DNA from: Methylophilaceae bacterium 11
GTDB taxonomy: Bacteria > Pseudomonadota > Gammaproteobacteria > Burkholderiales > Methylophilaceae
Assembly: GCA_000525025.1 (NCBI GenBank)
Contig: JCKJ01000001.1
Coordinates: 2,294,001 to 2,358,000, forward strand
Length of the DNA: 64,000 nucleotides
Direction of reading: 5' to 3'
Made by a program: the position numbers and the translations under genes. The notes under the pieces were generated by a model that did not search any database, was not told the DNA's origin, and saw nothing but the letters and a program-made list of their open reading frames with translations. This document shows, piece after piece, positions 35,899-46,226 of this stretch; the stretch's first letter is position 1; every line of letters starts with the position of its first letter.

Positions 35899-36312
35899 GT
35901 GAGCATGATGTCAGAGTTTAAGGAGTTTGCATTAAAAGGTAATGTCATGGACTTAGCCGTGGGTGTGATTATCGGCGCAGCCTTTGGTAAGATTGTGGAT
36001 TCGCTAGTAGGCGACATCATCATGCCCGTAGTAAGCACATTGGTTGGAGGCTTGGATTTTAGCAATATGTACATTCCATTGAATGGCCAAGAAGCTGGTC
36101 TGGCCTTAATCGAAGCCAAAAAAGCCGGCGCTGTATTGGCTTACGGTAACTTTATTACGATCGCACTTAACTTTATCATCTTAGCGTTTATCATTTTTCA
36201 AATGGTACGCATCATGAATAAACTGAAAAAAGCAGAACCTGCCGCCGCACCAGCACCAACGCCAGAGGATGTAGTGTTGTTGCGTGAGATTCGCGACTCA
36301 CTTAAAAAATAA
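35899..36312 (+). CDS. mscL: Large-conductance mechanosensitive channel
   Basis: A 137-residue protein. The N-terminal helix and first membrane segment follow [20 protein letters not shown] with [17 protein letters not shown], the second segment is [20 protein letters not shown], and the tail is [15 protein letters not shown]. The channel opens under membrane tension to release solutes in osmotic down-shock. The start is a GTG at 35899 with a near-perfect ribosome site (GAGGAGGG) 8 bp upstream. A terminator follows. Confidence 0.97.
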   Translation: MSMMSEFKEFALKGNVMDLAVGVIIGAAFGKIVDSLVGDIIMPVVSTLVGGLDFSNMYIPLNGQEAGLALIEAKKAGAVLAYGNFITIALNFIILAFIIFQMVRIMNKLKKAEPAAAPAPTPEDVVLLREIRDSLKK

Positions 36313-36335
36313 GCCTGGATACGCAAAGGTTGAAT

Positions 36336-36362
36336 AAAAAAGGCGCTTAAGGCGCCTTTTTT
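36336..36362 (+). terminator. Bidirectional Rho-independent terminator after mscL
   Basis: Stem AAAAAAGGCGC (336-346 part) with GCGCCTTTTTT, loop TTAAG. It serves mscL, and the opposite-strand gene at 36407 in reverse. Confidence 0.9.
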
Positions 36363-36406
36363 AACATTACTCATCTAAGCTTACATTAGCTTATTTATTC
36401 TAGAGC

Positions 36407-36808
36407 TTACATTTCCGGTTTAACTTCCGGCACTTCATATTTTTGCCCTGCGGGCACTTGCTCGCTACCATCATTATTTAGAAACACTACTACATTCACT
36501 TGGTCGTCAATAAAATCCAGCTCGGTTGTTTGATAATATTCGCCATCGGCAGCTGTGTTGATGTAATGGTAATGCCAGATAGACGCCACCACTCGGCCAG
36601 AATCTTTGAGTTTCACATCTTCCGCTTTTGCCGGTTCACCAAGCAACTCTACAATTTTGGCTTTGTTTAATTTGCCAATGGCATTCACAAACGCCTTCTC
36701 TTCTGTCGGCAACTCACCAGCCAGCGGCTCGGTTTTAATTTCGCCCGCATTCACATGCCATGCACTCAATGCAATACTTAATACACCTGCGGTTTGCCAA
36801 ATTTTCAT
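36407..36808 (-). CDS. Small exported protein of unknown function
   Basis: A 133-residue protein. Residues 1-21 form a signal peptide ending HVNAGEI. The mature part begins with acidic and Lys-rich segments and contains LNKAKIVELLGEPAKAEDV, which resembles the start of small SmpA/OmlA-type periplasmic domains, followed by ASIWHYHYINTAADGEYYQT. This similarity is weak. It lies between mscL and corC with its own leader, and terminates in the shared terminator. Confidence 0.72.
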   Translation of the reverse strand: MKIWQTAGVLSIALSAWHVNAGEIKTEPLAGELPTEEKAFVNAIGKLNKAKIVELLGEPAKAEDVKLKDSGRVVASIWHYHYINTAADGEYYQTTELDFIDDQVNVVVFLNNDGSEQVPAGQKYEVPEVKPEM

Positions 36809-36892
36809 GACACTCTCCTATCAATGATATTATGAGAAGCGAATTTAAAATTAGTTCAACAGTATATTGCGCGCAAACAAAAGCCCGTGCTG

Positions 36893-37753
36893 TTATGTGT
36901 TTTCTATCGGGTAAGGCTCTTCCGGCAGCACTTCCACCAAAATAGAATGTAAGCGCCTACTATCCGCTCTAACCACTGTGACTCTGATGTTATCAATATT
37001 GATGGCATCTCCACGTTTAGGCAAATGCCCAAATCGATTCACCACCAAACCACCAATTGTAGAGAACTCTTCATCACTAAATTGCGTACCTACCGCTTCG
37101 TTAAAATCCGTAATTTCCGTCAGCGCTTTTACCCGGTACTGCCCATCCACATGATGAATGATGTTGTCTTCGTCTTCATCGTAATCGTATTCATCTTCAA
37201 TATCGCCGACAATTTGTTCCAGCACGTCTTCAATGGTGACCATTCCTGCCACACCACCGTACTCGTCGACCACAATCGCAATATGATTACGATTACTACG
37301 AAACTCTTTCAACAACACATTCAAGCGCTTAGATTCTGGAATGAATACAGCCGGACGCAACATATCGCGCACATCAAAATCTTCACCCGCGTAATACCTT
37401 AGTAAATCTTTAGCAAGGAGTATGCCAATCACATCGTTTTTATTGTCCTCAATTACGGGAAAACGTGAGTGTGCAGTTTCAATCACATGCGGAATAAATG
37501 TTTCTGGCGGATGGGTAATATCAATCACATCCATTTGCGAACGCGGGATCATAATGTCACGTACTTGCATCTCGCTGACTTGCAGCACACCCTCAATCAT
37601 CGCGAGAGAGTCGCTATCCATCAGGTGATTTTCGTAAGCGCTATGCAGTAGCTCTACTAACTGCTCGCGGTCTTCTGGTTCGCGTAGTAAAAAGTGGCTT
37701 AAACGTTCTAATAAGCTGGGTTTATGTTGGGGTTTTTCCGACTCACTGGCCAT
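36893..37753 (-). CDS. corC: CorC-type CBS-domain protein
   Basis: A 286-residue soluble protein with two CBS domains (about 65-185: VRDIMIPRSQMDVIDI, GILLAKDLLRYYAGE, HIAIVVDEYGGVAGMVTIED) and a C-terminal CorC/HlyC transporter-associated domain. Members are linked with magnesium and cobalt efflux and with membrane integrity. It starts 12 bp after ybeY. The usual corC-lnt adjacency is broken by two genes. Confidence 0.93.
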   Translation of the reverse strand: MASESEKPQHKPSLLERLSHFLLREPEDREQLVELLHSAYENHLMDSDSLAMIEGVLQVSEMQVRDIMIPRSQMDVIDITHPPETFIPHVIETAHSRFPVIEDNKNDVIGILLAKDLLRYYAGEDFDVRDMLRPAVFIPESKRLNVLLKEFRSNRNHIAIVVDEYGGVAGMVTIEDVLEQIVGDIEDEYDYDEDEDNIIHHVDGQYRVKALTEITDFNEAVGTQFSDEEFSTIGGLVVNRFGHLPKRGDAINIDNIRVTVVRADSRRLHSILVEVLPEEPYPIENT

Positions 37754-37765
37754 GCTAAATGCGGG

Positions 37766-38212
37766 TTAGGCATCCTGTGTAAAGAGATAGGGATTAGGAT
37801 ACCCTAATTTTTGCAAAATTGTTACCTCAAGCGCCTCCATGAGCTCCGCTTGCGGCTCAGTTTCGTGGTCATATCCGTGCAAATGCAATATGCCATGCAC
37901 CGTTAAGTGTGCATAATGCGCTTCTAGGGATTTATTTTGTGCATGCGCTTCTGATTCGACTACCGGCGCACAAATAATAATATCGCCCATCAGATGGGGC
38001 TCTTCTGTCAGTGGAAACGTCAGTACATTTGTAGCGTAATCCTTGCCGCGATAAGCACTATTTAAGGCACGCCCTTCTTCTGCATCGACAATGCGAATGG
38101 CAACTTCTGTTTCCACACGCACCGCAGCACGCACCCAACGCTTAAGTTGCTGCTTAGTGGGTAAATGGGGCATATGCGTGGCATATTGCACAGAAAGAGA
38201 AATAGCTGTCAT
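37766..38212 (-). CDS. ybeY: Endoribonuclease YbeY
   Basis: A 148-residue protein with the zinc-binding motif [20 protein letters not shown] near residue 115, preceded by [18 protein letters not shown]. It is needed for 16S rRNA 3'-end maturation and ribosome quality control. In most relatives it lies beside phoH and corC; here phoH is 5.6 kb away, the gap filled by fbp, a membrane trio and fba. Confidence 0.95.
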   Translation of the reverse strand: MTAISLSVQYATHMPHLPTKQQLKRWVRAAVRVETEVAIRIVDAEEGRALNSAYRGKDYATNVLTFPLTEEPHLMGDIIICAPVVESEAHAQNKSLEAHYAHLTVHGILHLHGYDHETEPQAELMEALEVTILQKLGYPNPYLFTQDA

Positions 38213-38381
38213 AACAAGTAGCGCACATAAAATTGAATTGCCTCCATTATAAAGACTATTTCTGTGTGCTCAAATCAAGCATTTACTCAGTCAATTCAAT
38301 GCAAATACTTCATGTTCTTTTGTTGTAAAGGCATAATGCACATTCGATACCAAGTGGTTAGCAGATGATTAAGGAATTGTC

Positions 38382-39386
38382 ATGACAGAAAAAATCAAAA
38401 TAACAGACTATTTTTCAGCACACATCAACGGTGAGCACCGCACCGCACTCACAGCCATACTCAACGATGTCATCACTGCATGTAAAAAAATAGCGATTGC
38501 GATTGATAGTGGCGCACTAGAAGGCACTATGCACAACCTAAGCTCTGAAAACGTACAGGGTGAAGTACAAAAAGCGCTGGATGTGATTACCAATGAGATT
38601 TTTATTGAATCCGCGCAAACCAGTGGCTATGTCGTCGGCATGGCCTCCGAGGAAATGGAAGAAATCATTCAACTTGATGAAGACGTCTCGCCTAACGGCC
38701 AGTATTTATTGCTGTTTGATCCTTTGGATGGCTCTTCCAACGTCAATGTGAACATCTCTGTCGGCACAATTTTTTCTATTCTAAAAAGCCCAGGCGCAAT
38801 GCCTGTACTGGCAGATTTTCTGCAACCCGGCACGCAACAAATCTGTGCTGGTTATGCCTTATATGGCACTTCCACCATGCTGGTACTCACTATTGGTAAC
38901 GGCGTGCATGGCTTTACACTGGACAACGAGTTGGGTGAGTTTTACCTGACCCATGCCAACATGCAAGTGCCTGCGGATACGCAAGAGTTTGCGATCAATA
39001 TGTCCAACTACCGGTTTTGGCAAGCGCCGATACAACGTTACATTGATGAGTGCTTACAAGGCGAGGAAGGCGACCGCGAAAAAGATTTCAATATGCGCTG
39101 GGTTGCTTCAATGGTGGCGGAAATCCATCGCATCTTAGTGCGTGGCGGTGTGTTTATGTACCCGATGGACAGTAAAATCAAAAAACAAGGCGGTAAGCTG
39201 CGCCTGCTATATGAAGCCAACCCCATGAGTTTTATTATGGAGCAAGCAGGCGGTTTATCTACCACCGGACATATGCGTATTTTAGAGTTGGTGCCAAGTG
39301 CATTGCATCAGCGTGTTCCGGTCATCATGGGTAGCAAGCATGAAGTTGAGCGCATCGCAACCTATCACGGCAAAACCAAGCGCTAG
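38382..39386 (+). CDS. fbp: Fructose-1,6-bisphosphatase class I
   Basis: A 334-residue enzyme. Motifs: [20 protein letters not shown], the metal site [11 protein letters not shown] with [20 protein letters not shown], and [20 protein letters not shown] with IMEQAGG. It removes the 1-phosphate of fructose-1,6-bisphosphate in gluconeogenesis or the pentose/RuMP cycles. RBS AAGGAA precedes the ATG. A class II FBP aldolase lies 3.3 kb downstream on the other strand. Confidence 0.96.
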   Translation: MTEKIKITDYFSAHINGEHRTALTAILNDVITACKKIAIAIDSGALEGTMHNLSSENVQGEVQKALDVITNEIFIESAQTSGYVVGMASEEMEEIIQLDEDVSPNGQYLLLFDPLDGSSNVNVNISVGTIFSILKSPGAMPVLADFLQPGTQQICAGYALYGTSTMLVLTIGNGVHGFTLDNELGEFYLTHANMQVPADTQEFAINMSNYRFWQAPIQRYIDECLQGEEGDREKDFNMRWVASMVAEIHRILVRGGVFMYPMDSKIKKQGGKLRLLYEANPMSFIMEQAGGLSTTGHMRILELVPSALHQRVPVIMGSKHEVERIATYHGKTKR

Positions 39387-39539
39387 ACTGCTTTACTCAA
39401 TAACGGCCCAAAGTAGACGTTCGTATCTTAACTTCATTATTGTTACTTGACTTAGTTGCGCCCCTACTTGCTATTAATTATTATATGGACAGAATAATAG
39501 CCAAGCCTAAGGCTTAAAAATAAAAACAAGGGGTAATAA

Positions 39540-39854
39540 ATGTACGAAACAATCACTACAAAAAAACTATCTACTGGTTCCATTTTCAAGTTAATCGCCA
39601 TCGGCTCGCTTTGCTCAATTGTTCCACTAAGTATATTTATGGGTGTTTTCGCTCTTTTTGGAGCAAATTCGATTACATGGAATGAAAAACCAATTACAGG
39701 CATCGCAGGACTAGTGGCGTCTCCTTTTATTGGTTTGCTTATATCACTAGTTTTTACGGCAGCATTCGGCATTTTTGTTGCTACTGGTCTCTGGGTATAT
39801 TCAAAATTCCGCTCTATTCAAATTGAGCTAAAAGATGTGATTCGCGGTGGCTAA
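39540..39854 (+). CDS. Small two-pass membrane protein of unknown function
   Basis: A 104-residue protein with two hydrophobic segments (about 18-40 and 60-82: SPFIGLLISLVFTAAFGIFV). It ends with a polar tail (FRSIQIELKDVIRGG). Good ribosome site (AAGGGG). Alone, followed by a terminator-like hairpin before the DUF2157 gene. I do not recognise the family. Confidence 0.65.
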   Translation: MYETITTKKLSTGSIFKLIAIGSLCSIVPLSIFMGVFALFGANSITWNEKPITGIAGLVASPFIGLLISLVFTAAFGIFVATGLWVYSKFRSIQIELKDVIRGG

Positions 39855-39878
39855 AAACGCAACCTATCACTCAAGCGA

Positions 39879-39907
39879 GGCTGGCTAAAGTCAGCCCCTT
39901 AATTTTT
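39879..39907 (+). terminator. Likely terminator after the small membrane gene
   Basis: Stem GGCTGGC (39879-39885), loop TAAA, GTCAGCC (39890-39896, one G-T), then CCTTAATTTTT. It separates this gene from the DUF2157 operon. Confidence 0.55.
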
Positions 39908-39951
39908 AAGGTTCAACTGATAAATATTAACGAAGAGAAAAGGTTCAATTC

Positions 39952-40923
39952 ATGAGCACACCTCGCGAGCAATTAATCGAACTGATAGAGCAGGGAGTCA
40001 TAACAGAAGAAAAAATCGACACTGCACTCACTGTCTTAAAGATCGTACCCAACGGCAAAAAATGGCAGGCTTTTATCGATTATCTCCTACTTTGGCTAGG
40101 TGGTCTTGCGCTAGCCTTTGCAGTCATGTTCTTTATCGCATACAACTGGAAAGACTTAGGGCGTTTTTCCAAATTCGGCATGGTAGAGGGGGCTATTGTT
40201 TTGGCTGTTGTCGCATACTGTAAATTTGCGAAAGACTCCATCGCCAGCAAGGTCTCTATTCTTGTAGCAACAATCTTTTTAGGTGTGTTGTTAGCATTGT
40301 ACGGGCAGACCTACCAGACCGGTGCAGATCCCTGGCAACTGTTCTTCAACTGGGCTCTGCTAATGTTGCCATGGGCTATTGTCGGGCGTTTTTCCGCAAT
40401 ATGGATAGTCTGGATAGCACTTATCAACGTCTCTATTATCTTGTATTACCTGACATTTCGCGGATTGTTCGGTCTTGTTTTCAGTTCTGAGTCAGCCATG
40501 TTGTGGATCATATTTCTTTTTAACACCCTTGCTTTAATCACATGGCAGCTACTGGCAACGACATGGCAATGGCTGTCAGAACAGTGGGCTATTCGGCTAC
40601 TGGCTATCGGCTCTGGTGTTCCATTGACTTGCCTAGTTTTACTCTCAATTTTTAGTCCTCAAGAGGTAGTCGGTTATCCTGGACTGGTATGGGGACTATG
40701 GTTGGCTGCAATGTATTATATTTATCGATATGTAAGACTAGATCTCTTTATGCTTGCTGGGTGCTGTTTGTCCACAATAACGATAACAATTTCATTCCTA
40801 AGCAACCACATATTGCACCATGATGATGCAGGTGCTTTTCTGCTTCTTGCCTTGATCGTTATTGGGATGGGTAGTGGTGCTACCTTGTGGCTTAAAAATA
40901 TTCACCGGGAGAATCTATCATGA
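39952..40923 (+). CDS. DUF2157 integral membrane protein
   Basis: A 323-residue protein with an N-terminal cytoplasmic helix (about 1-40: REQLIELIEQGVITEEKIDTAL) and about ten membrane segments. The pattern matches DUF2157, a family found with DUF4401 and GDYXXLXY proteins. The 3' end overlaps the next gene by 4 bp. Its first segment follows a helical, basic stretch NGKKWQAFIDY. Function unknown. Confidence 0.85.
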   Translation: MSTPREQLIELIEQGVITEEKIDTALTVLKIVPNGKKWQAFIDYLLLWLGGLALAFAVMFFIAYNWKDLGRFSKFGMVEGAIVLAVVAYCKFAKDSIASKVSILVATIFLGVLLALYGQTYQTGADPWQLFFNWALLMLPWAIVGRFSAIWIVWIALINVSIILYYLTFRGLFGLVFSSESAMLWIIFLFNTLALITWQLLATTWQWLSEQWAIRLLAIGSGVPLTCLVLLSIFSPQEVVGYPGLVWGLWLAAMYYIYRYVRLDLFMLAGCCLSTITITISFLSNHILHHDDAGAFLLLALIVIGMGSGATLWLKNIHRENLS

Positions 40924-41978
40924 GTAATCAAGTGTGGGCTCTCTTACAGGAGCATGGAATCGTTGAGGGTGCGCAACCTGAAAGTGAAGTTTTAGAGTCT
41001 CCTTGGTATATCAAAGCTCTTTTAGCATTTTCCGGTTGGCTGGCAGCAATCTTTATTCTTGGATTTATTGGCGCTGCTTTCCAGTTTGTCTTTAAAACAC
41101 CCGGAGCAGCTCTTATTTTCGGGGGGATTATGCTAGTAGGTGCTTTTGCTTTATTACGCATACCCGCCAATGAGTTTGTTGAACACTTAGGGTTGGCCAC
41201 AAGTATGGCAGGCCAAGCTTTAATTGCCTACGCAATATTCGACTTTGCCAATCATAATCAAATAGTGGTATGGCTTCTGCTCGCTATGCTGCAAGTCGCT
41301 CTGGTGGTGGTGATGCCTAACTTTGTTCATAGCATCGTATCTACTCTGGTTGCGGCAATAGCTATATCTATGGCGCTCACAGAACTGCATATCCCTTATG
41401 TGATTGGCGGGATTCTTATATTTGGCACTTCGCTCTGCTGGCTGCACGAATTCCACTATCCTCAACAGATGAAAAAAATAAGGGCCATCGGATATGGCTT
41501 GGTCCTCGCAATTATTGCACTGAAAGGAACAGCCCAATTTAACTACCAAACGTTCGGTGGGCTTTCCTCTGAAAACCATGAGTTCTGGCCACAGCCATGG
41601 CTTGGAGAACTCATGATAGGAGCAGTAACGCTATACGTTGTTTGGAGTTTATTGCAGCGTTATGGTCAGCCAGTAAGAAGCCGTCTATCCATTATAACGT
41701 TGTTAGCCACTCTTCTCATTTGCGCGGTATCTATGAATGTTCAAGGCATAACTGTGGGGATGGTGATCATTAGCTTCGGTTTTTTCTGTGCAAACCGCGT
41801 TCTTCTCGGTTTAGGAATCGTTTCACTTCTGTTTTATATTTCTTCGTACTACTACCTGCTTGATACGACATTACTGGACAAGTCCCAATCTTTACTCATG
41901 GTCGGGCTTATTTTGCTCTTTGTCCGTTGGCTAATGTTCAGAATTTTCCCAATAGGCAATGAGGTGCACCATGCATAA
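40920..41978 (+). CDS. DUF4401 integral membrane protein
   Basis: A 352-residue protein with ten or more membrane segments and a short N-terminal cytoplasmic part. It matches the DUF4401 companion of DUF2157 by length, layout and genome position. It overlaps the DUF2157 gene by 4 bp and the GDYXXLXY gene by 8 bp, so translation of all three is coupled. Function unknown. Confidence 0.82.
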   Translation: MSNQVWALLQEHGIVEGAQPESEVLESPWYIKALLAFSGWLAAIFILGFIGAAFQFVFKTPGAALIFGGIMLVGAFALLRIPANEFVEHLGLATSMAGQALIAYAIFDFANHNQIVVWLLLAMLQVALVVVMPNFVHSIVSTLVAAIAISMALTELHIPYVIGGILIFGTSLCWLHEFHYPQQMKKIRAIGYGLVLAIIALKGTAQFNYQTFGGLSSENHEFWPQPWLGELMIGAVTLYVVWSLLQRYGQPVRSRLSIITLLATLLICAVSMNVQGITVGMVIISFGFFCANRVLLGLGIVSLLFYISSYYYLLDTTLLDKSQSLLMVGLILLFVRWLMFRIFPIGNEVHHA

Positions 41979-42492
41979 GAAGATCGTGATTGGCTCGCTT
42001 CTAATTATTCTGGTTCTTGTGAACTGGTCTATTATCGGAAAGGAAAAACATTTAGTTGAAGGAAAAGAGGTATATCTTGAAGTTACTCCCGTGGATCCTC
42101 GTTCACTGATGCAAGGAGATTATATGGCGCTGAACTTTCGTCTTGGTGATGAAGTTTATCAGGCTCTGCCTAAAACAGAGGATCGCCGTCGGTGGAGGCA
42201 TGACATAGCAGCATCGGACGGTTTTGTTATCGCCAGCCTTGATGCGCGAAACGTGGGTACATTCAAAAGCCTTTACATAGATCAACCGCTTTCAAACAAA
42301 GAGATACTTCTACGTTACCGTGTTCGTAACGGCACAGTGAAATTTGCTACCAATGCCTATTTTTTCCAAGAAGGTAATGGGAAAATTTACGAGCCAGCAC
42401 GGTACGGACAGTTTCGCGTGGACGACAAGGGAGAGTTATTGTTAGTAGCAATGTACGACAAAGATCTAAAAGAGTTAGGGGTCAATGAGTAG
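41971..42492 (+). CDS. GDYXXLXY-domain membrane-anchored protein
   Basis: About 173 residues. One N-terminal membrane segment (IVIGSLLIILVLVNWSII), then an extracytoplasmic domain with the family signature in SLMQGDYMALNFRL (GDYxxLxF). It ends with YDKDLKELGVNE. Start chosen at the ATG at 41971, since GAGGTG lies just before it; an in-frame ATG at 41959 also exists. The family is known for association with DUF2157/DUF4401, as here. Confidence 0.88.
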   Translation: MHKKIVIGSLLIILVLVNWSIIGKEKHLVEGKEVYLEVTPVDPRSLMQGDYMALNFRLGDEVYQALPKTEDRRRWRHDIAASDGFVIASLDARNVGTFKSLYIDQPLSNKEILLRYRVRNGTVKFATNAYFFQEGNGKIYEPARYGQFRVDDKGELLLVAMYDKDLKELGVNE

Positions 42493-42652
42493 TAAAAGCA
42501 AACTTGCACATTTACTCTGAGGCTTAATGGCATCGGATATGCGACTCGTTGGTTGTCAGCCTTGGGCCGATAACTGCCTTTAACTTTATAGAGATAACAA
42601 CTACGGAGAGAATAAGCGAGCTCCAGCAAGTGGGAGCTTGAGTATCAGCCAG

Positions 42653-43717
42653 TCACTTCACTATCGCGCTTAGTTGCCCGGATTTATAGCGTTCAGCCAT
42701 CGCATCGCATGAAATGGGTTTAATGAGGGAGGCCTTCCCCGCCGAGCCAAATGCCTCATAACGCGCCTTGCAAATATCACGCATGGCCACCGTACTCACT
42801 GTTAAGAATTTTCTGGGATCAAATTCCTGCTTATTCTCATCAAAAAAGCGGCGCAACGCACCAGTAGTCGCCATGCGTAAATCGGTATCAATATTGACCT
42901 TACGCACACCATACTTGATGCCCTCTACAATCTCTTCCACCGGCACACCATAGGTTTCACCCATATTGCCGCCATGCGCATTGATGGTTTTGAGCCATTC
43001 TTGCGGGACTGAAGAAGAGCCATGCATCACCAAATGCGTATTGGGGATGCGCGCATGGATTTCTTTGATGCGATGAATGGCCAAGGTTTGCCCAGTAGGC
43101 GGGCTTGTAAATTTATACGCACCATGCGAAGTCCCGATGGCAATCGCCAAGGCATCCACGCCCGTTTTCTTCACAAAGTCAGCGGCTTCTTCCGGGTCGG
43201 TCAATAACTGTTCATGACTTAAAATACCCTCAGCACCAGAACCGTCTTCTTCTCCGGCTCTACCTGTTTCTAATGAGCCAAGCACGCCCAATTCACCTTC
43301 AACCGACACGCCAATCGCATGTGCCACTTCTACAATTTGTTTGGTCACGCTGACATTATATTCATAGCTAGAAGGCGTTTTAGCATCCTCCATGAGCGAG
43401 CCATCCATCATCACGCTGGAAAATCCGGAGCGCATGGCTTGAATACATACGGCAGGGGTATGGCCATGGTCTTGGTGCATCACAATGGGAATATGCGGGT
43501 AAGATTCAATCGCTGCTAATACAAGGTGACGTAAAAACGCTTCACCCGCATATTTTCTGGCACCAGCAGACGCTTGCAAGATAACAGGGCTATTCACTGC
43601 GTCAGCCGCCTGCATAATGGCATGCACTTGCTCCATGTTGTTCACATTAAACGCAGCCAAGCCATACTGGTGTTCGGCTGCGTGATCTAACAATTGTCGC
43701 AATGATACGAGTGCCAT
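42653..43717 (-). CDS. fba: Fructose-bisphosphate aldolase class II
   Basis: A 354-residue zinc aldolase of the CbbA/Fba subtype found in Calvin-cycle and methylotrophic bacteria. It begins [16 protein letters not shown], with zinc ligands in [14 protein letters not shown] and the later segments [14 protein letters not shown] and [20 protein letters not shown]. It cleaves fructose bisphosphate into two trioses. It is paired on the map with fbp but divergent in context, and is followed by the GDYXXLXY gene in convergence. Confidence 0.95.
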   Translation of the reverse strand: MALVSLRQLLDHAAEHQYGLAAFNVNNMEQVHAIMQAADAVNSPVILQASAGARKYAGEAFLRHLVLAAIESYPHIPIVMHQDHGHTPAVCIQAMRSGFSSVMMDGSLMEDAKTPSSYEYNVSVTKQIVEVAHAIGVSVEGELGVLGSLETGRAGEEDGSGAEGILSHEQLLTDPEEAADFVKKTGVDALAIAIGTSHGAYKFTSPPTGQTLAIHRIKEIHARIPNTHLVMHGSSSVPQEWLKTINAHGGNMGETYGVPVEEIVEGIKYGVRKVNIDTDLRMATTGALRRFFDENKQEFDPRKFLTVSTVAMRDICKARYEAFGSAGKASLIKPISCDAMAERYKSGQLSAIVK

Positions 43718-43843
43718 ATTTTTCTCTTTATTAAGATGCTAGCGAAATACCATCATCTTAAAACGTTGACCATACGGGCATATCGATAATTAACGCTATT
43801 TAACCGGTTTAATTAAGACGTTTATGCAAGTGTTGTACAACGG

Positions 43844-44797
43844 CTACTCCGCTGCATTTTTCTGCTCGTAGTTTTCATACGCATTGATAATTTTTTGTAC
43901 CAATGGATGACGCACCACATCTTGCGACAAGAAATGTGTCATCGCAATGCCTTTGACATCCTTCAGGATTTTTTGCGCTTCTACCAAACCACTTTTCTGA
44001 TGACGCTGTAAATCAATCTGCGTCACGTCACCGGTAATCACAGCTTTGGTGCCAAACCCAATGCGCGTTAAAAACATCTTCATTTGTTCAGGCGTTGTAT
44101 TTTGCGCTTCATCCAAAATAATAAAACTTTGGTTGAGCGTGCGGCCACGCATGTACGCTAATGGCGCGACTTCAATGGCGCCACGTTCAAACATTTTATT
44201 CACTGTGTCATAGCCGGCCAAATCATACAATGCGTCATATAACGGGCGTAAGTAAGGGTCCACTTTTTGATTTAAATCGCCAGGCAAGAAGCCTAAACGC
44301 TCACCAGCCTCTACCGCTGGGCGCACCAACACAATACGCTTTACGCGGTCGCGCGTCATCGCATCCACCGCACTAGCCACCGCCAAATACGTTTTACCTG
44401 TACCGGCCGGGCCAATCCCAAACGTAATATCAAAATCTTGAATCTGCTGCAAATAAGATACCTGCCTTGGGGTACGCCCATGCAGGTCGCCACGCCGCGT
44501 CATTAGCACTGGCATGGCTTGGCTGGTGGTCACATCTTCTGGCTTTAGTTTATCTACCTCGACCAAGCCCAGCTGAATCTCTTCCAGCTCGATAGGTTTT
44601 TTGGCGCGCACATAAAAGTTTTCTAACATTTGCGCCGCAATACGCACATTGTCTTGCTTGCCAGATATGTTAAACGTGCTGCCACGACGATTGATGTTGA
44701 CCTCAAGCGCCGTTTCAATTTGTTTAATATTCTCGTCTAACGCACCGCACAAATTGGCTAAGCGGGCATTGTCTTCAGGGCGTAATTGAATTTCCAT
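43844..44797 (-). CDS. phoH: PhoH-like ATPase (YbeZ)
   Basis: A 317-residue PhoH-family ATPase. Walker A is FGIGPAGTGKTYLAVASAVD, Walker B SFIILDEAQNTTPEQMK, with RLGFLPGDLNQKVDPYLRP in between. It works with YbeY in rRNA processing. It lies 11 bp downstream of miaB. Confidence 0.96.
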   Translation of the reverse strand: MEIQLRPEDNARLANLCGALDENIKQIETALEVNINRRGSTFNISGKQDNVRIAAQMLENFYVRAKKPIELEEIQLGLVEVDKLKPEDVTTSQAMPVLMTRRGDLHGRTPRQVSYLQQIQDFDITFGIGPAGTGKTYLAVASAVDAMTRDRVKRIVLVRPAVEAGERLGFLPGDLNQKVDPYLRPLYDALYDLAGYDTVNKMFERGAIEVAPLAYMRGRTLNQSFIILDEAQNTTPEQMKMFLTRIGFGTKAVITGDVTQIDLQRHQKSGLVEAQKILKDVKGIAMTHFLSQDVVRHPLVQKIINAYENYEQKNAAE

Positions 44798-44808
44798 GGT
44801 TTACTATC

Positions 44809-46137
44809 TCAACTAATGACTATCTCGCCTTGTAAGCGTTTGGGGTTGGTCACATCCGTGATTTTCACTTGCACAAATTGATGAATCAACGCAGGCGCTC
44901 CCTGAATATCCACCACGCGATTGTTATCGGTTTTACCCGCCAACAATGTGCTGTCTTTCCAAGATACACCATCAATCAACACGCGCTGGATCGTACCCAG
45001 CATGCCACGGCTGATCGCATCGCCTTGTGCTTCATTGATACTTTGCAGTTTGGCTAAGCGTTCCAATTTAGTGGCGTGCGGCGTATCGTCTTTGATAAAC
45101 GAGGCTGGTGTGCCTGGCCTTGGGCTATATAAAAAACTAAAGCTGTAATCAAACCCAACGTCCTGCATCAGCTTCACCGTCGCATTGAAATCAGCCTCAG
45201 TCTCGCCCGGGAAACCCACAATAAAATCCGAAGTAAACGTAAGATTTGGGCTTGCTGCTTTTAGCTTACGGATCGTACTTTTATATTGCAATCCGGTGTA
45301 GTTGCGCTTCATTGCCATCAAGATGCGATCGCTACCCGCCTGCACTGGTAAATGCAATTGCACCGCTAACTTTGGCACATTCGCAAAACAAGCGATCAAA
45401 CGCTCATTCATTTCATTGGGGTGGCTGGTGGTAAAGCGAATGCGGCCAATCTCGGGGATTTCTGCCAGTGTCTCAATCAGCATCGCCAAGTCTGCTTCTA
45501 CGCCATCATACTCTGCACGATAGGCATTGACGTTTTGACCCAGCAAAGTAATTTCTTTCACCCCTTGTTCTGCCAACTGTACCGCCTCAGTCAAAATATC
45601 GGCAAATGGCCGAGAGACTTCTTCGCCACGTGTATAAGGCACTACGCAGAAACTACAGTATTTACTGCAACCTTCCATAATGCTTAAAAAGGCAGTCGCA
45701 CCTTCTATGCGCGGTGGCGGTAGATGATCAAATTTTTCAATTTCCGGAAAAGTGATATCGACTTGAGACTGCCCCAACGCTTGACTTTGTTTGATCATCT
45801 CTGGCAAGCGATGCAAGGTTTGCGGGCCAAACACCACATCCACATAAGGCGCGCGCTTGATGATGTTGTCACCCTCTTGCGACGCGACACAGCCACCGAC
45901 ACCGATAATTAAATTGGGATTTTTTTCTTTGAGTGGAATAAAGCGGCCTAAATGGCTAAACACTTTATCTTCTGCTTTTTCACGCACCGAGCAAGTGTTA
46001 AGCAAAATCACATCCGCATCTTCTACCGTTTGCGTTTCCACCATGCCTTCACTAGCCGCCAGCATATCGGCCATGCGCGATGAATCGTATTCATTCATCT
46101 GACAACCAAAGGTTTTAATAAAGACTTTTTTGCTCAC
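44809..46137 (-). CDS. miaB: tRNA-2-methylthio-N6-dimethylallyladenosine synthase
   Basis: A 442-residue radical SAM methylthiotransferase. The N-terminal UPF0004 domain has [17 protein letters not shown]. The radical SAM cluster is [18 protein letters not shown] (CxxxCxxC), and the TRAM domain lies at the C-terminus. It modifies A37 of tRNAs reading UNN codons. The start is divergent from cysG. Confidence 0.97.
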   Translation of the reverse strand: MSKKVFIKTFGCQMNEYDSSRMADMLAASEGMVETQTVEDADVILLNTCSVREKAEDKVFSHLGRFIPLKEKNPNLIIGVGGCVASQEGDNIIKRAPYVDVVFGPQTLHRLPEMIKQSQALGQSQVDITFPEIEKFDHLPPPRIEGATAFLSIMEGCSKYCSFCVVPYTRGEEVSRPFADILTEAVQLAEQGVKEITLLGQNVNAYRAEYDGVEADLAMLIETLAEIPEIGRIRFTTSHPNEMNERLIACFANVPKLAVQLHLPVQAGSDRILMAMKRNYTGLQYKSTIRKLKAASPNLTFTSDFIVGFPGETEADFNATVKLMQDVGFDYSFSFLYSPRPGTPASFIKDDTPHATKLERLAKLQSINEAQGDAISRGMLGTIQRVLIDGVSWKDSTLLAGKTDNNRVVDIQGAPALIHQFVQVKITDVTNPKRLQGEIVIS

Positions 46138-46226
46138 TGTGACAACATTTGACGTTAAAACAGTATTTTAGCTTATTTGCACCTAGCAAGGTAAAATGGG
46201 CGTATTCCAAACAATGAACTGAACAC

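Noticed and set aside
42618-42638. Inverted repeat AGCTCC / GGAGCT between the GDYXXLXY gene and fba
   Set aside because: A 6-bp stem with no T-run; too weak to call as a terminator.
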